Assembly (NCBI GenBank): GCA_027886175.1
Contig: JAJNNQ010000139.1
Location: 868,001 to 932,000, forward strand
Reading direction: 5' to 3'
DNA: 64,000 nt
From: Phylloscopus collybita
Lineage: Eukaryota; Chordata; Aves; Passeriformes; Phylloscopidae
Position 1 is the stretch's first letter, and each line of letters starts with the position of its first letter. The notes under the pieces were generated by a model. The model saw only the letters and a program-made list of their open reading frames with translations, was not told where the DNA came from and did no database searches. This document shows, piece by piece, positions 47,429-61,900 of the stretch. The position numbers and the translations under genes are program-made.

Positions 47429-50400
47429 CTGTCCCAGCACAGTGCAGAGTCCTTGTGGCTAGTTCCTTGAAATACCTTTCCTGGCAGCAGCCCAGAGCTA
47501 TACTGAGTGCAGCAGGTGTCAGGCAGTCTCCTCTCGCCGTGTAGGTGCTTCTGTTTTGTGTTTGCAGCGTGCAGAGAAGCCCGCGTGCTTGCTGCTGCTT
47601 CCAGCAAGCCAAAACGCTTTTGCAGCCACTTTCCTGCCTTTTCCACAACAGGATCACTGTCTAGCTGATTTACAGTTGCCTCTGCGTAGAGCAGCTAGAG
47701 GAGCAGCTCTGCCGGCTTTCCTGTGCTTCTGCATAGCAGAGCTGTCAAGAACGAGAAGCTGCGTTTTGCCGAGAAAGCAGCGCTTCGCGGAAGCACAGCC
47801 AGCGGCGTCTTCGGTACAGCCGCTGCTTGTGCGGAGAAGCGAAAGAGAGCCGGGGAAGAACGTGGAAAGCCAAACTCGGTCGCTGCAAGCGGGTGCTGGC
47901 GAACAGCTTCTGGTCACCTTGTAGAAACTGTCCCAGCACAGTGCAGAGTCCCCGTGGCTAGTTCCTTGAAATACCTTTCCTGGCAGCAGCCCAGAGCTGT
48001 ACTGAGTGCAGCAGGTGTCAGGCCGTCTCCTCTCGCCGTGTAGGTGCTTCTGTTTTGTGTTTGCAGCGTGCAGAGAAGCCCGCGTGCTTGCTGCTGCTTC
48101 CAGCAAGCCAAAACGCTTTTGCAGCCACTTTCCTGCCTTTTCCACAACAGCATCACTGTCTAGCTGATTTACAGTTGCCTCTGCGTAGAGCAGCTAGAGG
48201 AGCAGCTCTGCCGGCTTTCCTGTGCTTCTGCATAGCAGAGCTGTCAAGAACGAGAAGCTGCGTTTTGCCGAGAAAGCAGCGCTTCGCGGAAGCACAGCCA
48301 GCGGCGTCTTCGGTACAGCCGCAGCTTGTGCGGAGAAGCGAAAGAGAGCCGGGGAAGAACGTGGAAAGCCGAACTCGGTCGCTGCAAGCGGGTGCTGGCG
48401 AACAGCTTCTGGTCACCTTGTAGAAACTCTCCCAGCACAGTGCAGAGTCCCCGTGGCTAGTTCCTTGAAATACCTTTCCTGGCAGCAGCCCAGAGCTGTA
48501 CTGAGTGCAGCAGGTGTCAGGCAGTCTCCTCTCGCCGTGTGGGTGCTTCTGTTTTGTGTTTGCAGCGTGCAGAGAAGCCCTCGTTCTTGCTGCTGCTTCC
48601 AGCAAGCCAAAACTCTTTTGCAGCCACTTTCTGGCCTATTCCACAACAGGATCACTGTCTAGCTGATTTACAGTTGCCTCTGCGTAGAGCAGCTAGAGGA
48701 GCAGCTCTGCCGGCTTTCCTGTGTTTCTGCATAGCAGAGCTGTCAAGAACGAGAAGCTGCGTTTTGCCGAGAAAGCAGCGCTTCGCGGAAGCACAGCCAG
48801 CGGCGTCTTCGGTACAGCCGCAGCTTGTGCGGAGAAGCGAAAGAGAGCCGGGGAAGAACGTGGAAAGCCGAACTCGGTCGCTGCAAGCGGGTGCTGGCGA
48901 ACAGCTTCTGGTCACCTTGTAGAAACTGTCCCAGCACAGTGCAGAGTCCCCGTGGCTAGTTCCTTGAAATACCTTTCCTGGCAGCAGCCCAGAGCTGTAC
49001 TGAGTGCAGCAGGTGTCAGGCCGTCTCCTCTCGCCGTGTAGGTGCTTCTGTTTTGTGTTTGCAGCGTGCAGAGAAGCCCGCGTGCTTGCTGCTGCTTCCA
49101 GCAAGCCAAAACGCTTTTGCAGCCACTTTCCTGCCTTTTCCACAACAGGATCACTGTCTAGCTGATTTACAGTTGCCTCTGCGTAGAGCAGCTAGAGGAG
49201 CAGCTCTGCCGGCTTTCCTGTGCTTCTGCATAGCAGAGCTGTCAAGAACGAGAAGCTGCGTTTTGCCGAGAAAGCAGCGCTTCGCGAAAGCACAGCCAGC
49301 GGCGTCTTCGGTACAGCCGCAGCTTGTGCGGTGAAGCGAAAGAGAGCCGGGGAAGAATGTGGAAAGCCGAACTCGGTCGCTGCAAGCGGGTGCTGGCGAA
49401 CAGCTTCTGGTCACCTTGTAGAAACTGTCCCAGCACAGTGCAGAGTCCCCGTGGCTAGTTCACTGAAATACCTTTCCTGGCAGCAGCCCAGAGCTGTACT
49501 GAGTGCAGCAGGTGTCAGGCCGTCTCCTCTCGCCGTGTAGGTGCTTCTGTTTTGTGTTTGCAGCGTGCAGAGAAGCCCGCGTGCTTGCTGCTGCTTCCAG
49601 CAAGCCAAAACGCTTTTTCAGCCACTTTCCTGCCTTTTCCACAACAGGATCACTGTCTAGCTGATTTACAGTTGCCTCTGCGTAGAGGAGCTAGAGGAGC
49701 AGCTCTGCCGGCTTTCCTGTGTTTCTGCATAGCAGAGCTGTCAAGAACGAGAAGCTGCGTTTTGCCGAGAAAGCAGCGCTTCGCGGAAGCACAGCCAGCG
49801 GCGTCTTCGGTACAGCCGCAGCTTGTGCGGAGAAGCGAAAGAGAGCCGGGGAAGAACGTGGAAAGCCGAACTCGGTCGCTGCAAGCGGGTGCTGGCGAAC
49901 AGCTTCTGGTCACCTTGTAGAAACTGTCCCAGCACAGTGCAGAGTCCCCGTGGCTAGTTCCTTGAAATACCTTTCCTGGCAGCAGCCCAGAGCTGTACTG
50001 AGTGCAGCAGGTGTCAGGCCGTCTCCTCTCGCCGTGTAGGTGCTTCTGTTTTGTGTTTGCAGCGTGCAGAGAAGCCCGCGTTCTTGCTGCTGCTTCCAGC
50101 AAGCCAAAACGCTTTTGCAGCCACTTTCCTGCCTTTTCCACAACAGCATCACTGTCTAGCTGATTTACAGTTGCCTCTGCGTAGAGCAGCTAGAGGAGCA
50201 GCTCTGCCGGCTTTCCTGTGCTTCTGCATAGCAGAGCTGTCAAGAACGAGAAGCTGCGTTTTGCCGAGAAAGCAGCGCTTCGCGGAAGCACAGCCAGCGG
50301 CGTCTTCGGTACAGCCGCAGCTTGTGCGGAGAAGCGAAAGAGAGCCGGGGAAGAACGTGGAAAGCCGAACTCGGTCGCTGCAAGCGGGTGCTGGCGAACA

Positions 50401-52917
50401 GCTTCTGGTCACCTTGTACAAACTGTCCCAGCACAGTGCAGAGTCCCCGTGGCTAGTTCCTTGAAATACCTTTCCTGGCAGCAGCCCAGAGCTGTACTGA
50501 GTGCAGCAGGTGTCAGGCAGTCTCCTCTCGCCGTGTAGGTGCTTCTGTTTTGTGTTTGCAGCGTGCAGAGAAGCCCGCGTGCTTGCTGCTGCTTCCAGCA
50601 AGCCAAAACGCTTTTGCAGCCACTTTCCTGCCTTTTCCACAACAGGATCACTGTCTAGCTGATTTACAGTTGCCTCTGCGTAGAGCAGCTAGAGGAGCAG
50701 CTCTGCCGGCTTTCCTGTGTTTCTGCATAGCAGAGCTGTCAAGAACGAGAAGCTGCGTTTTGCCGAGAAAGCAGCGCTTCGCGGAAGCACAGCCAGCGGC
50801 ATCTTCGGTACAGCCGCAGCTTGTGCGGAGAAGCGAAAGAGAGCCGGGGAAGAACGTGGAAAGCCGAACTCGGTCGCTGCAAGCGGGTGCTGGCGAACAG
50901 CTTCTGGTCACCTTGTAGAAACTGTCCCAGCACAGTGCAGAGTCCCCGTGGCTAGTTCCTTGAAATACCTTTCCTGGCAGCAGCCCAGAGCTGTACTGAG
51001 TGCAGCAGGTGTCAGGCCGTCTCCTCTCGCCGTGTAGGTGCTTCTGTTTTGTGTTTGCAGCGTGCAGAGAAGCCCGCGTGCTTGCTGCTGCTTCCAGCAA
51101 GCCAAAACGCTTTTGCAGCCACTTTCCTGCCTTTTCCACAACAGCATCACTGTCTAGCTGATTTACAGTTGCCTCTGCGTAGAGCAGCTAGAGGAGCAGC
51201 TCTGCCGGCTTTCCTGTGCTTCTGCATAGCAGAGCTGTCAAGAACGAGAAGCTGCGTTTTGCCGAGAAAGCAGCGCTTCGCGGAAGCACAGCCAGCGGCG
51301 TCTTCGGTACAGCCGCAGCTTGTGCGGAGAAGCGAAAGAGAGCCGGGGAAGAACGTGGAAAGCCGAACTCGGTCGCTGCAAGCGGGTGCTGGCGAACAGC
51401 TTCTGGTCACCTTGTAGAAACTGTCCCAGCACAGTGCAGAGTCCCCGTGGCTAGTTCCTTGAAATACCTTTCCTGGCAGCAGCCCAGAGCTGTACTGAGT
51501 GCAGCAGGTGTCAGGCCGTCTCCTCTCGCCGTGTAGGTGCTTCTGTTTTGTGTTTGCAGCGTGCAGAGAAGCCCGCGTGCTTGCTGCTGCTTCCAGCAAG
51601 CCAAAACGCTTTTGCAGCCACTTTCCTGCCTTTTCCACAACAGGATCACTGTCTAGCTGATTTACAGTTGCCTCTGCGTAGAGCAGCTAGAGGAGCAGCT
51701 CTGCCGGCTTTCCTGTGCTTCTGCATAGCAGAGCTGTCAAGAACGAGAAGCTGCGTTTTGCCGAGAAAGCAGCGCTTCGCGGAAGCACAGCCAGCGGCGT
51801 CTTCGGTACAGCCGCAGCTTGTGCGGAGAAGCGAAAGAGAGCCGGGGAAGAACGTGGAAAGCCAAACTCGGTCGCTGCAAGCGGGTGCTGGCGAACAGCT
51901 TCTGGTCACCTTGTAGAAACTGTCCCAGCACAGTGCAGAGTCCCCGTGGCTAGTTCCTTGAAATACCTTTCCTGGCAGCAGCCCAGAGCTGTACTGAGTG
52001 CAGCAGGTGTCAGGCAGTCTCCTCTCGCCGTGTAGGTGCTTCTGTTTTGTGTTTGCAGCGTGCAGAGAAGTCCGCGTGCTTGCTGCTGCTTTCAGCAAGC
52101 CAAAACGCTTTTGCAGCCACTTTCCTGCCTTTTCCACAACAGGATCACTGTCTAGCTGATTTACAGTTGCCTCTGCGTAGAGCAGCTAGAGGAGCAGCTC
52201 TGCCGGCTTTCCTGTGCTTCTGCATAGCAGAGCTGTCAAGAACATGAAGCTGCGTTTTGCCGAGAAAGCAGCGCTTCGCGGAAGCACAGCCAGCGGCGTC
52301 TTCGGTACAGCCGCAGCTTGTGCGGAGAAGCGAAAGAGAGCCGGGGAAGAACGTGGAAAGCCGAACTCGGTCGCTGCAAGCGGGTGCTGGCGAACAGCTT
52401 CTGGTCACCTTGTAGAAACTGTCCCAGCACAGTGCAGAGTCCCCGTGGCTAGTTCCTTGAAATACCTTTCCTGGCAGCAGCCCAGAGCTGTACTGAGTGC
52501 AGCAGGTGTCAGGCCGTCTCCTCTCGCCGTGTAGGTGCTTCTGTTTTGTGTTTGCAGCGTGCAGAGAAGCCCGCGTGCTTGCTGCTGCTTCCAGCAAGCC
52601 AAAACGCTTTTGCAGCCACTTTCCTGCCTTTTCCACAACAGGATCACTGTCTAGCTGATTTACAGTTGCCTCTGCGTAGAGGAGCTAGAGGAGCAGCTCT
52701 GCCGGCTTTCCTGTGTTTCTGCATAGCAGAGCTGTCAAGAACGAGAAGCTGCGTTTTGCCGAGAAAGCAGCGCTTCGCGGAAGCACAGCCAGCGGCGTCT
52801 TCGGTACAGCCGCTGCTTGTGCGGAGAAGCGAAAGAGAGCCGGGGAAGAACGTGGAAAGCCGAACTCGGTCGCTGCAAGCGGGTGCTGGCGAACAGCTTC
52901 TGGTCACCTTGTAGAAA

Positions 52918-55900
52918 CTGTCCCAGCACAGTGCAGAGTCCCCGTGGCTAGTTCCTTGAAATACCTTTCCTGGCAGCAGCCCAGAGCTGTACTGAGTGCA
53001 GCAGGTGTCAGGCAGTCTCCTCTCGCCGTGTAGGTGCTTCTGTTTTGTGTTTGCAGCGTGCAGAGAAGCCCGCGTGCTTGCTGCTGCTTCCAGCAAGCCA
53101 AAACGCTTTTGCAGCCACTTTCCTGCCTTTTCCACAACAGGATCACTGTCTAGCTGATTTACAGTTGCCTCTGCGTAGAGCAGCTAGAGGAGCAGCTCTG
53201 CCGGCTTTCCTGTGCTTCTGCATAGCAGAGCTGTCAAGAACGAGAAGCTGCGTTTTGCCGAGAAAGCAGCGCTTCGCGGAAGCACAGCCAGCGGCGTCTT
53301 CGGTACAGCCGCAGCTTGTGCGGAGAAGCGAAAGAGAGCTGGGGAAGAACGTGGAAAGCCGAACTCGGTCGCTGCAAGCGGGTGCTGGCGAACAGCTTCT
53401 GGTCACCTTGTAGAAACTGTCCCAGCACAGTGCAGAGTCCCCGTGGCTAGTTCCTTGAAATACCTTTCCTGGCAGCAGCCCAGAGCTGTACTGAGTGCAG
53501 CAGGTGTCAGGCCGTCTCCTCTCGCCGTGTAGGTGCTTCTGTTTTGTGTTTGCAGCGTGCAGAGAAGCCCGCGTTCTTGCTGCTGCTTCCAGCAAGCCAA
53601 AACGCTTTTGCAGCCACTTTCCTGCCTTTTCCACAACAGCATCACTGTCTAGCTGATTTACAGTTGCCTCTGCGTAGAGCAGCTAGAGGAGCAGCTCTGC
53701 CGGCTTTCCTGTGCTTCTGCATAGCAGAGCTGTCAAGAACGAGAAGCTGCGTTTTGCCGAGAAAGCAGCGCTTCGCGGAAGCACAGCCAGCGGCGTCTTC
53801 GGTACAGCCGCAGCTTGTGCGGAGAAGCGAAAGAGAGCCGGGGAAGAACGTGGAAAGCCGAACTCGGTCGCTGCAAGCGGGTGCTGGCGAACAGCTTCTG
53901 GTCACCTTGTAGAAACTGTCCCAGCACAGTGCAGAGTCCCCGTGGCTAGTTCCTTGAAATACCTTTCCTGGCAGCAGCCCAGAGCTGTACTGAGTGCAGC
54001 AGGTGTCAGGCCGTCTCCTCTCGCCGTGTAGGTGCTTCTGTTTTGTGTTTGCAGCGTGCAGAGAAGCCCGCGTGCTTGCTGCTGCTTCCAGCAAGCCAAA
54101 ACGCTTTTGCAGCCACTTTCCTGCCTTTTCCACAACAGCATCACTGTCTAGCTGATTTACAGTTGCCTCTGCGTAGAGCAGCTAGAGGAGCAGCTCTGCC
54201 GGCTTTCCTGTGCTTCTGCATAGCAGAGCTGTCAAGAACGAGAAGCTGCGTTTTGCCGAGAAAGCAGCGCTTCGCGGAAGCACAGCCAGCGGCGTCTTCG
54301 GTACAGCCGCAGCTTGTGCGGAGAAGCGAAAGAGAGCCGGGGAAGAACGTGGAAAGCCGAACTCGGTCGCTGCAAGCGGGTGCTGGCGAACAGCTTCTGG
54401 TCACCTTGTACAAACTGTCCCAGCACAGTGCAGAGTCCCCGTGGCTAGTTCCTTGAAATACCTTTCCTGGCAGCAGCCCAGAGCTGTACTGAGTGCAGCA
54501 GGTGTCAGGCCGTCTCCTCTCGCCGTGTAGGTGCTTCTGTTTTGTGTTTGCAGCGTGCAGAGAAGCCCGCGTTCTTGCTGCTGCTTCCAGCAAGCCAAAA
54601 CGCTTTTGCAGCCACTTTCCTGCCTTTTCCACAACAGCATCACTGTCTAGCTGATTTACAGTTGCCTCTGCGTAGAGCAGCTAGAGGAGCAGCTCTGCCG
54701 GCTTTCCTGTGCTTCTGCATAGCAGAGCTGTCAAGAACATGAAGCTGCGTTTTGCCGAGAAAGCAGCGCTTCGCGGAAGCACAGCCAGCGGCGTCTTCGG
54801 TACAGCCGCAGCTTGTGCGGAGAAGCGAAAGAGAGCCGGGGAAGAACGTGGAAAGCCGAACTCGGTCGCTGCAAGCGGGTGCTGGCGAACAGCTTCTGGT
54901 CACCTTGTAGAAACTGTCCCAGCACAGTGCAGAGTCCCCGTGGCTAGTTCCTTGAAATACCTTTCCTGGCAGCAGCCCAGAGCTGTACTGAGTGCAGCAG
55001 GTGTCAGGCCGTCTCCTCTCGCCGTGTAGGTGCTTCTGTTTTGTGTTTGCAGCGTGCAGAGAAGCCCGCGTTCTTGCTGCTGCTTCCAGCAAGCCAAAAC
55101 GCTTTTGCAGCCACTTTCCTGCCTTTTCCACAACAGCATCACTGTCTAGCTGATTTACAGTTGCCTCTGCGTAGAGCAGCTAGAGGAGCAGCTCTGCCCG
55201 CTTTCCTGTGCTTCTGCATAGCAGAGCTGTCAAGAACGAGAAGCTGCGTTTTGCCGAGAAAGCAGCGCTTCGCGGAAGCACAGCCAGCGGCGTCTTCGGT
55301 ACAGCCGCAGCTTGTGCGGAGAAGCGAAAGAGAGCCGGGGAAGAACGTGGAAAGCCGAACTCGGTCGCTGCAAGCGGGTGCTGGCGAACAGCTTCTGGTC
55401 ACCTTGTAGAAACTGTCCCAGCACAGTGCAGAGTCCCCGTGGCTAGTTCCTTGAAATACCTTTCCTGGCAGCAGCCCAGAGCTGTACTGAGTGCAGCAGG
55501 TGTCAGGCAGTCTCCTCTCGCCGTGTAGGTGCTTCTGTTTTGTGTTTGCAGCGTGCAGAGAAGCCCGCGTGCTTGCTGCTGCTTCCAGCAAGCCAAAACG
55601 CTTTTGCAGCCACTTTCCTGCCTTTTCCACAACAGGATCACTGTCTAGCTGATTTACAGTTGCCTCTGCGTAGAGCAGCTAGAGGAGCAGCTCTGCCGGC
55701 TTTCCTGTGCTTCTGCATAGCAGAGCTGTCAAGAACGAGAAGCTGCGTTTTGCCGAGAAAGCAGCGCTTCGCGGAAGCACAGCCAGCGGCGTCTTCGGTA
55801 CAGCCGCAGCTTGTGCGGAGAAGCGAAAGAGAGCCGGGGAAGAACGTGGAAAGCCGAACTCGGTCGCTGCAAGCGGGTGCTGGCGAACAGCTTCTGGTCA

Positions 55901-58900
55901 CCTTGTACAAACTGTCCCAGCACAGTGCAGAGTCCCCGTGGCTAGTTCCTTGAAATACCTTTCCTGGCAGCAGCCCAGAGCTGTACTGAGTGCAGCAGGT
56001 GTCAGGCAGTCTCCTCTCGCCGTGTAGGTGCTTCTGTTTTGTGTTTGCAGCGTGCAGAGAAGCCCGCGTTCTTGCTGCTGCTTCCAGCAAGCCAAAACGC
56101 TTTTGCAGCCACTTTCCTGCCTTTTCCACAACAGGATCACTGTCTAGCTGATTTACAGTTGCCTCTGCGTAGAGCAGCTAGAGGAGCAGCTCTGCCGGCT
56201 TTCCTGTGCTTCTGCATAGCAGAGCTGTCAAGAACGAGAAGCTGCGTTTTGCCGAGAAAGCAGCGCTTCGCGGAAGCACAGCCAGCGGCGTCTTCGGTAC
56301 AGCCGCAGCTTGTGCGGAGAAGCGAAAGAGAGCCGGGGAAGAACGTGGAAAGCCGAACTCGGTCGCTGCAAGCGGGTGCTGGCGAACAGCTTCTGGTCAC
56401 CTTGTAGAAACTGTCCCAGCACAGTGCAGAGTCCCCGTGGCTAGTTCCTTGAAATACCTTTCCTGGCAGCAGCCCAGAGCTGTACTGAGTGCAGCAGGTG
56501 TCAGGCAGTCTCCTCTCGCCGTGTGGGTGCTTCTGTTTTGTGTTTGCAGCGTACAGAGAAGCCCTCGTTCTTGCTGCTGCTTCCAGCAAGCCAAAACTCT
56601 TTTGCAGCCACTTTCCTGCCTTTTCCACAACAGGATCACTGTCTAGCTGATTTACAGTTGCCTCTGCGTAGAGCAGCTAGAGGAGCAGCTCTGCCGGCTT
56701 TCCTGTGCTTCTGCATAGCAGAGCTGTCAAGAACGAGAAGCTGCGTTTTGCCGAGAAAGCAGCGCTTCGCGAAAGCACAGCCAGCGGCGTCTTCGGTACA
56801 GCCGCAGCTTGTGCGGAGAAGCGAAAGAGAGCCGGGGAAGAACGTGGAAAGCCGAACTCGGTCGCTGCAAGCGGGTGCTGGCGAACAGCTTCTGGTCACC
56901 TTGTAGAAACTGTCCCAGCACAGTGCAGAGTCCCCGTGGCTAGTTCCTTGAAATACCTTTCCTGGCAGCAGCCCAGAGCTGTACTGAGTGCAGCAGGTGT
57001 CAGGCCGTCTCCTCTCGCCGTGTAGGTGCTTCTGTTTTGTGTTTGCAGCGTGCAGAGAAGCCCGCGTGCTTGCTGCTGCTTCCAGCAAGCCAAAACGCTT
57101 TTGCAGCCACTTTCCTGCCTTTTCCACAACAGGATCACTGTCTAGCTGATTTACAGTTGCCTCTGCGTAGAGCAGCTAGAGGAGCAGCTCTGCCGGCTTT
57201 CCTGTGCTTCTGCATAGCAGAGCTGTCAAGAACGAGAAGCTGCGTTTTGCCGAGAAAGCAGCGCTTCGCGGAAGCACAGCCAGCGCCGTCTTCGGTACAG
57301 CCGCAGCTTGTGCGGAGAAGCGAAAGAGAGCCGGGGAAGAACGTGGAAAGCCGAACTCGGTCGCTGCAACCGGGTGCTGGCGAACAGCTTCTGGTCACCT
57401 TGTAGAAACTGTCCCAGCACAGTGCAGAGTCCCCGTGGCTAGTTCCTTGAAATACCTTTCCTGGCAGCAGCCCAGAGCTGTACTGAGTGCAGCAGGTGTC
57501 AGGCAGTCTCCTCTCGCCGTGTAGGTGCTTCTGTTTTGTGTTTGCAGCGTGCAGAGAAGCCCGCGTGCTTGCTGCTGCTTCCAGCAAGCCAAAACGCTTT
57601 TGCAGCCACTTTCCTGCCTTTTCCACAACAGGATCACTGTCTAGCTGATTTACAGTTGCCTCTGCGTAGAGCAGCTAGAGGAGCAGCTCTGCCGGCTTTC
57701 CTGTGCTTCTGCATAGCAGAGCTGTCAAGAACGAGAAGCTGCGTTTTGCCGAGAAAGCAGCGCTTCGCGGAAGCACAGCCAGCGGCGTCTTCGGTACAGC
57801 CGCAGCTTGTGCGGAGAAGCGAAAGAGAGCCGGGGAAGAACGTGGAAAGCCGAACTCGGTCGCTGCAAGCGGGTGCTGGCGAACAGCTTCTGGTCACCTT
57901 GTAGAAACTGTCCCAGCACAGTGCAGAGTCCTTGTGGCTAGTTCCTTGAAATACCTTTCCTGGCAGCAGCCCAGAGCTATACTGAGTGCAGCAGGTGTCA
58001 GGCAGTCTCCTCTCGCCGTGTAGGTGCTTCTGTTTTGTGTTTGCAGCGTGCAGAGAAGCCCGCGTGCTTGCTGCTGCTTCCAGCAAGCCAAAACGCTTTT
58101 GCAGCCACTTTCCTGCCTTTTCCACAACAGGATCACTGTCTAGCTGATTTACAGTTGCCTCTGCGTAGAGCAGCTAGAGGAGCAGCTCTGCCGGCTTTCC
58201 TGTGCTTCTGCATAGCAGAGCTGTCAAGAACGAGAAGCTGCGTTTTGCCGAGAAAGCAGCGCTTCGCGGAAGCACAGCCAGCGGCGTCTTCGGTACAGCC
58301 GCTGCTTGTGCGGAGAAGCGAAAGAGAGCCGGGGAAGAACGTGGAAAGCCAAACTCGGTCGCTGCAAGCGGGTGCTGGCGAACAGCTTCTGGTCACCTTG
58401 TAGAAACTGTCCCAGCACAGTGCAGAGTCCCCGTGGCTAGTTCCTTGAAATACCTTTCCTGGCAGCAGCCCAGAGCTGTACTGAGTGCAGCAGGTGTCAG
58501 GCCGTCTCCTCTCGCCGTGTAGGTGCTTCTGTTTTGTGTTTGCAGCGTGCAGAGAAGCCCGCGTGCTTGCTGCTGCTTCCAGCAAGCCAAAACGCTTTTG
58601 CAGCCACTTTCCTGCCTTTTCCACAACAGCATCACTGTCTAGCTGATTTACAGTTGCCTCTGCGTAGAGCAGCTAGAGGAGCAGCTCTGCCGGCTTTCCT
58701 GTGCTTCTGCATAGCAGAGCTGTCAAGAACGAGAAGCTGCGTTTTGCCGAGAAAGCAGCGCTTCGCGGAAGCACAGCCAGCGGCGTCTTCGGTACAGCCG
58801 CAGCTTGTGCGGAGAAGCGAAAGAGAGCCGGGGAAGAACGTGGAAAGCCGAACTCGGTCGCTGCAAGCGGGTGCTGGCGAACAGCTTCTGGTCACCTTGT

Positions 58901-61900
58901 AGAAACTCTCCCAGCACAGTGCAGAGTCCCCGTGGCTAGTTCCTTGAAATACCTTTCCTGGCAGCAGCCCAGAGCTGTACTGAGTGCAGCAGGTGTCAGG
59001 CAGTCTCCTCTCGCCGTGTGGGTGCTTCTGTTTTGTGTTTGCAGCGTGCAGAGAAGCCCTCGTTCTTGCTGCTGCTTCCAGCAAGCCAAAACTCTTTTGC
59101 AGCCACTTTCTGGCCTATTCCACAACAGGATCACTGTCTAGCTGATTTACAGTTGCCTCTGCGTAGAGCAGCTAGAGGAGCAGCTCTGCCGGCTTTCCTG
59201 TGTTTCTGCATAGCAGAGCTGTCAAGAACGAGAAGCTGCGTTTTGCCGAGAAAGCAGCGCTTCGCGGAAGCACAGCCAGCGGCGTCTTCGGTACAGCCGC
59301 AGCTTGTGCGGAGAAGCGAAAGAGAGCCGGGGAAGAACGTGGAAAGCCGAACTCGGTCGCTGCAAGCGGGTGCTGGCGAACAGCTTCTGGTCACCTTGTA
59401 CAAACTGTCCCAGCACAGTGCAGAGTCCCCGTGGCTAGTTGCTTGAAATACCTTTCCTGGCAGCAGCCCAGAGCTGTACTGAGTGCAGCAGGTGTCAGGC
59501 CGTCTCCTCTCGCCGTGTAGGTGCTTCTGTTTTGTGTTTGCAGCGTGCAGAGAAGCCCGCGTGCTTGCTGCTGCTTCCAGCAAGCCAAAACGCTTTTGCA
59601 GCCACTTTCCTGCCTTTTCCACAACAGGATCACTGTCTAGCTGATTTACAGTTGCCTCTGCGTAGAGCAGCTAGAGGAGCAGCTCTGCCGGCTTTCCTGT
59701 GCTTCTGCATAGCAGAGCTGTCAAGAACGAGAAGCTGCGTTTTGCCGAGAAAGCAGCGCTTCGCGAAAGCACAGCCAGCGGCGTCTTCGGTACAGCCGCA
59801 GCTTGTGCGGTGAAGCGAAAGAGAGCCGGGGAAGAATGTGGAAAGCCGAACTCGGTCGCTGCAAGCGGGTGCTGGCGAACAGCTTCTGGTCACCTTGTAG
59901 AAACTGTCCCAGCACAGTGCAGAGTCCCCGTGGCTAGTTCACTGAAATACCTTTCCTGGCAGCAGCCCAGAGCTGTACTGAGTGCAGCAGGTGTCAGGCC
60001 GTCTCCTCTCGCCGTGTAGGTGCTTCTGTTTTGTGTTTGCAGCGTGCAGAGAAGCCCGCGTGCTTGCTGCTGCTTCCAGCAAGCCAAAACGCTTTTGCAG
60101 CCACTTTCCTGCCTTTTCCACAACAGGATCACTGTCTAGCTGATTTACAGTTGCCTCTGCGTAGAGGAGCTAGAGGAGCAGCTCTGCCGGCTTTCCTGTG
60201 TTTCTGCATAGCAGAGCTGTCAAGAACGAGAAGCTGCGTTTTGCCGAGAAAGCAGCGCTTCGCGGAAGCACAGCCAGCGGCGTCTTCGGTACAGCCGCAG
60301 CTTGTGCGGAGAAGCGAAAGAGAGCCGGGGAAGAACGTGGAAAGCCGAACTCGGTCGCTGCAAGCGGGTGCTGGCGAACAGCTTCTGGTCACCTTGTAGA
60401 AACTGTCCCAGCACAGTGCAGAGTCCCCGTGGCTAGTTCCTTGAAATACCTTTCCTGGCAGCAGCCCAGAGCTGTACTGAGTGCAGCAGGTGTCAGGCCG
60501 TCTCCTCTCGCCGTGTAGGTGCTTCTGTTTTGTGTTTGCAGCGTGCAGAGAAGCCCGCGTTCTTGCTGCTGCTTCCAGCAAGCCAAAACGCTTTTGCAGC
60601 CACTTTCCTGCCTTTTCCACAACAGCATCACTGTCTAGCTGATTTACAGTTGCCTCTGCGTAGAGCAGCTAGAGGAGCAGCTCTGCCGGCTTTCCTGTGC
60701 TTCTGCATAGCAGAGCTGTCAAGAACGAGAAGCTGCGTTTTGCCGAGAAAGCAGCGCTTCGCGGAAGCACAGCCAGCGGCGTCTTCGGTACAGCCGCAGC
60801 TTGTGCGGAGAAGCGAAAGAGAGCCGGGGAAGAACGTGGAAAGCCGAACTCGGTCGCTGCAAGCGGGTGCTGGCGAACAGCTTCTGGTCACCTTGTACAA
60901 ACTGTCCCAGCACAGTGCAGAGTCCCCGTGGCTAGTTCCTTGAAATACCTTTCCTGGCAGCAGCCCAGAGCTGTACTGAGTGCAGCAGGTGTCAGGCAGT
61001 CTCCTCTCGCCGTGTAGGTGCTTCTGTTTTGTGTTTGCAGCGTGCAGAGAAGCCCGCGTGCTTGCTGCTGCTTCCAGCAAGCCAAAACGCTTTTGCAGCC
61101 ACTTTCCTGCCTTTTCCACAACAGGATCACTGTCTAGCTGATTTACAGTTGCCTCTGCGTAGAGCAGCTAGAGGAGCAGCTCTGCCGGCTTTCCTGTGTT
61201 TCTGCATAGCAGAGCTGTCAAGAACGAGAAGCTGCGTTTTGCCGAGAAAGCAGCGCTTCGCGGAAGCACAGCCAGCGGCATCTTCGGTACAGCCGCAGCT
61301 TGTGCGGAGAAGCGAAAGAGAGCCGGGGAAGAACGTGGAAAGCCGAACTCGGTCGCTGCAAGCGGGTGCTGGCGAACAGCTTCTGGTCACCTTGTAGAAA
61401 CTGTCCCAGCACAGTGCAGAGTCCCCGTGGCTAGTTCCTTGAAATACCTTTCCTGGCAGCAGCCCAGAGCTGTACTGAGTGCAGCAGGTGTCAGGCCGTC
61501 TCCTCTCGCCGTGTAGGTGCTTCTGTTTTGTGTTTGCAGCGTGCAGAGAAGCCCGCGTGCTTGCTGCTGCTTCCAGCAAGCCAAAACGCTTTTGCAGCCA
61601 CTTTCCTGCCTTTTCCACAACAGCATCACTGTCTAGCTGATTTACAGTTGCCTCTGCGTAGAGCAGCTAGAGGAGCAGCTCTGCCGGCTTTCCTGTGCTT
61701 CTGCATAGCAGAGCTGTCAAGAACGAGAAGCTGCGTTTTGCCGAGAAAGCAGCGCTTCGCGGAAGCACAGCCAGCGGCGTCTTCGGTACAGCCGCAGCTT
61801 GTGCGGAGAAGCGAAAGAGAGCCGGGGAAGAACGTGGAAAGCCGAACTCGGTCGCTGCAAGCGGGTGCTGGCGAACAGCTTCTGGTCACCTTGTAGAAAC

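Larger units (their letters stand above)
38447..52917 (+). repeat. 21-unit higher-order repeat, expanded copy (units 34-62)
   Basis: Removing one copy of the three-unit and one of the five-unit duplications leaves 21 units. Their marker order equals units 63-83. Shared rare markers include AACATGAAG (units 40 and 66, 61 and 82), CTGCCCGC (41 and 67), AGCGCCGTC (45/50 and 71), GAGTCCTTGTGGC (52 and 73), GCGGTGAAG with GAATGTGG (55 and 76), AGTTCACTG (56 and 77), GCGGCATCTTC (58 and 79), and GAAGTCCGCG (61 and 82). Total length here is 29 units. Confidence 0.85.
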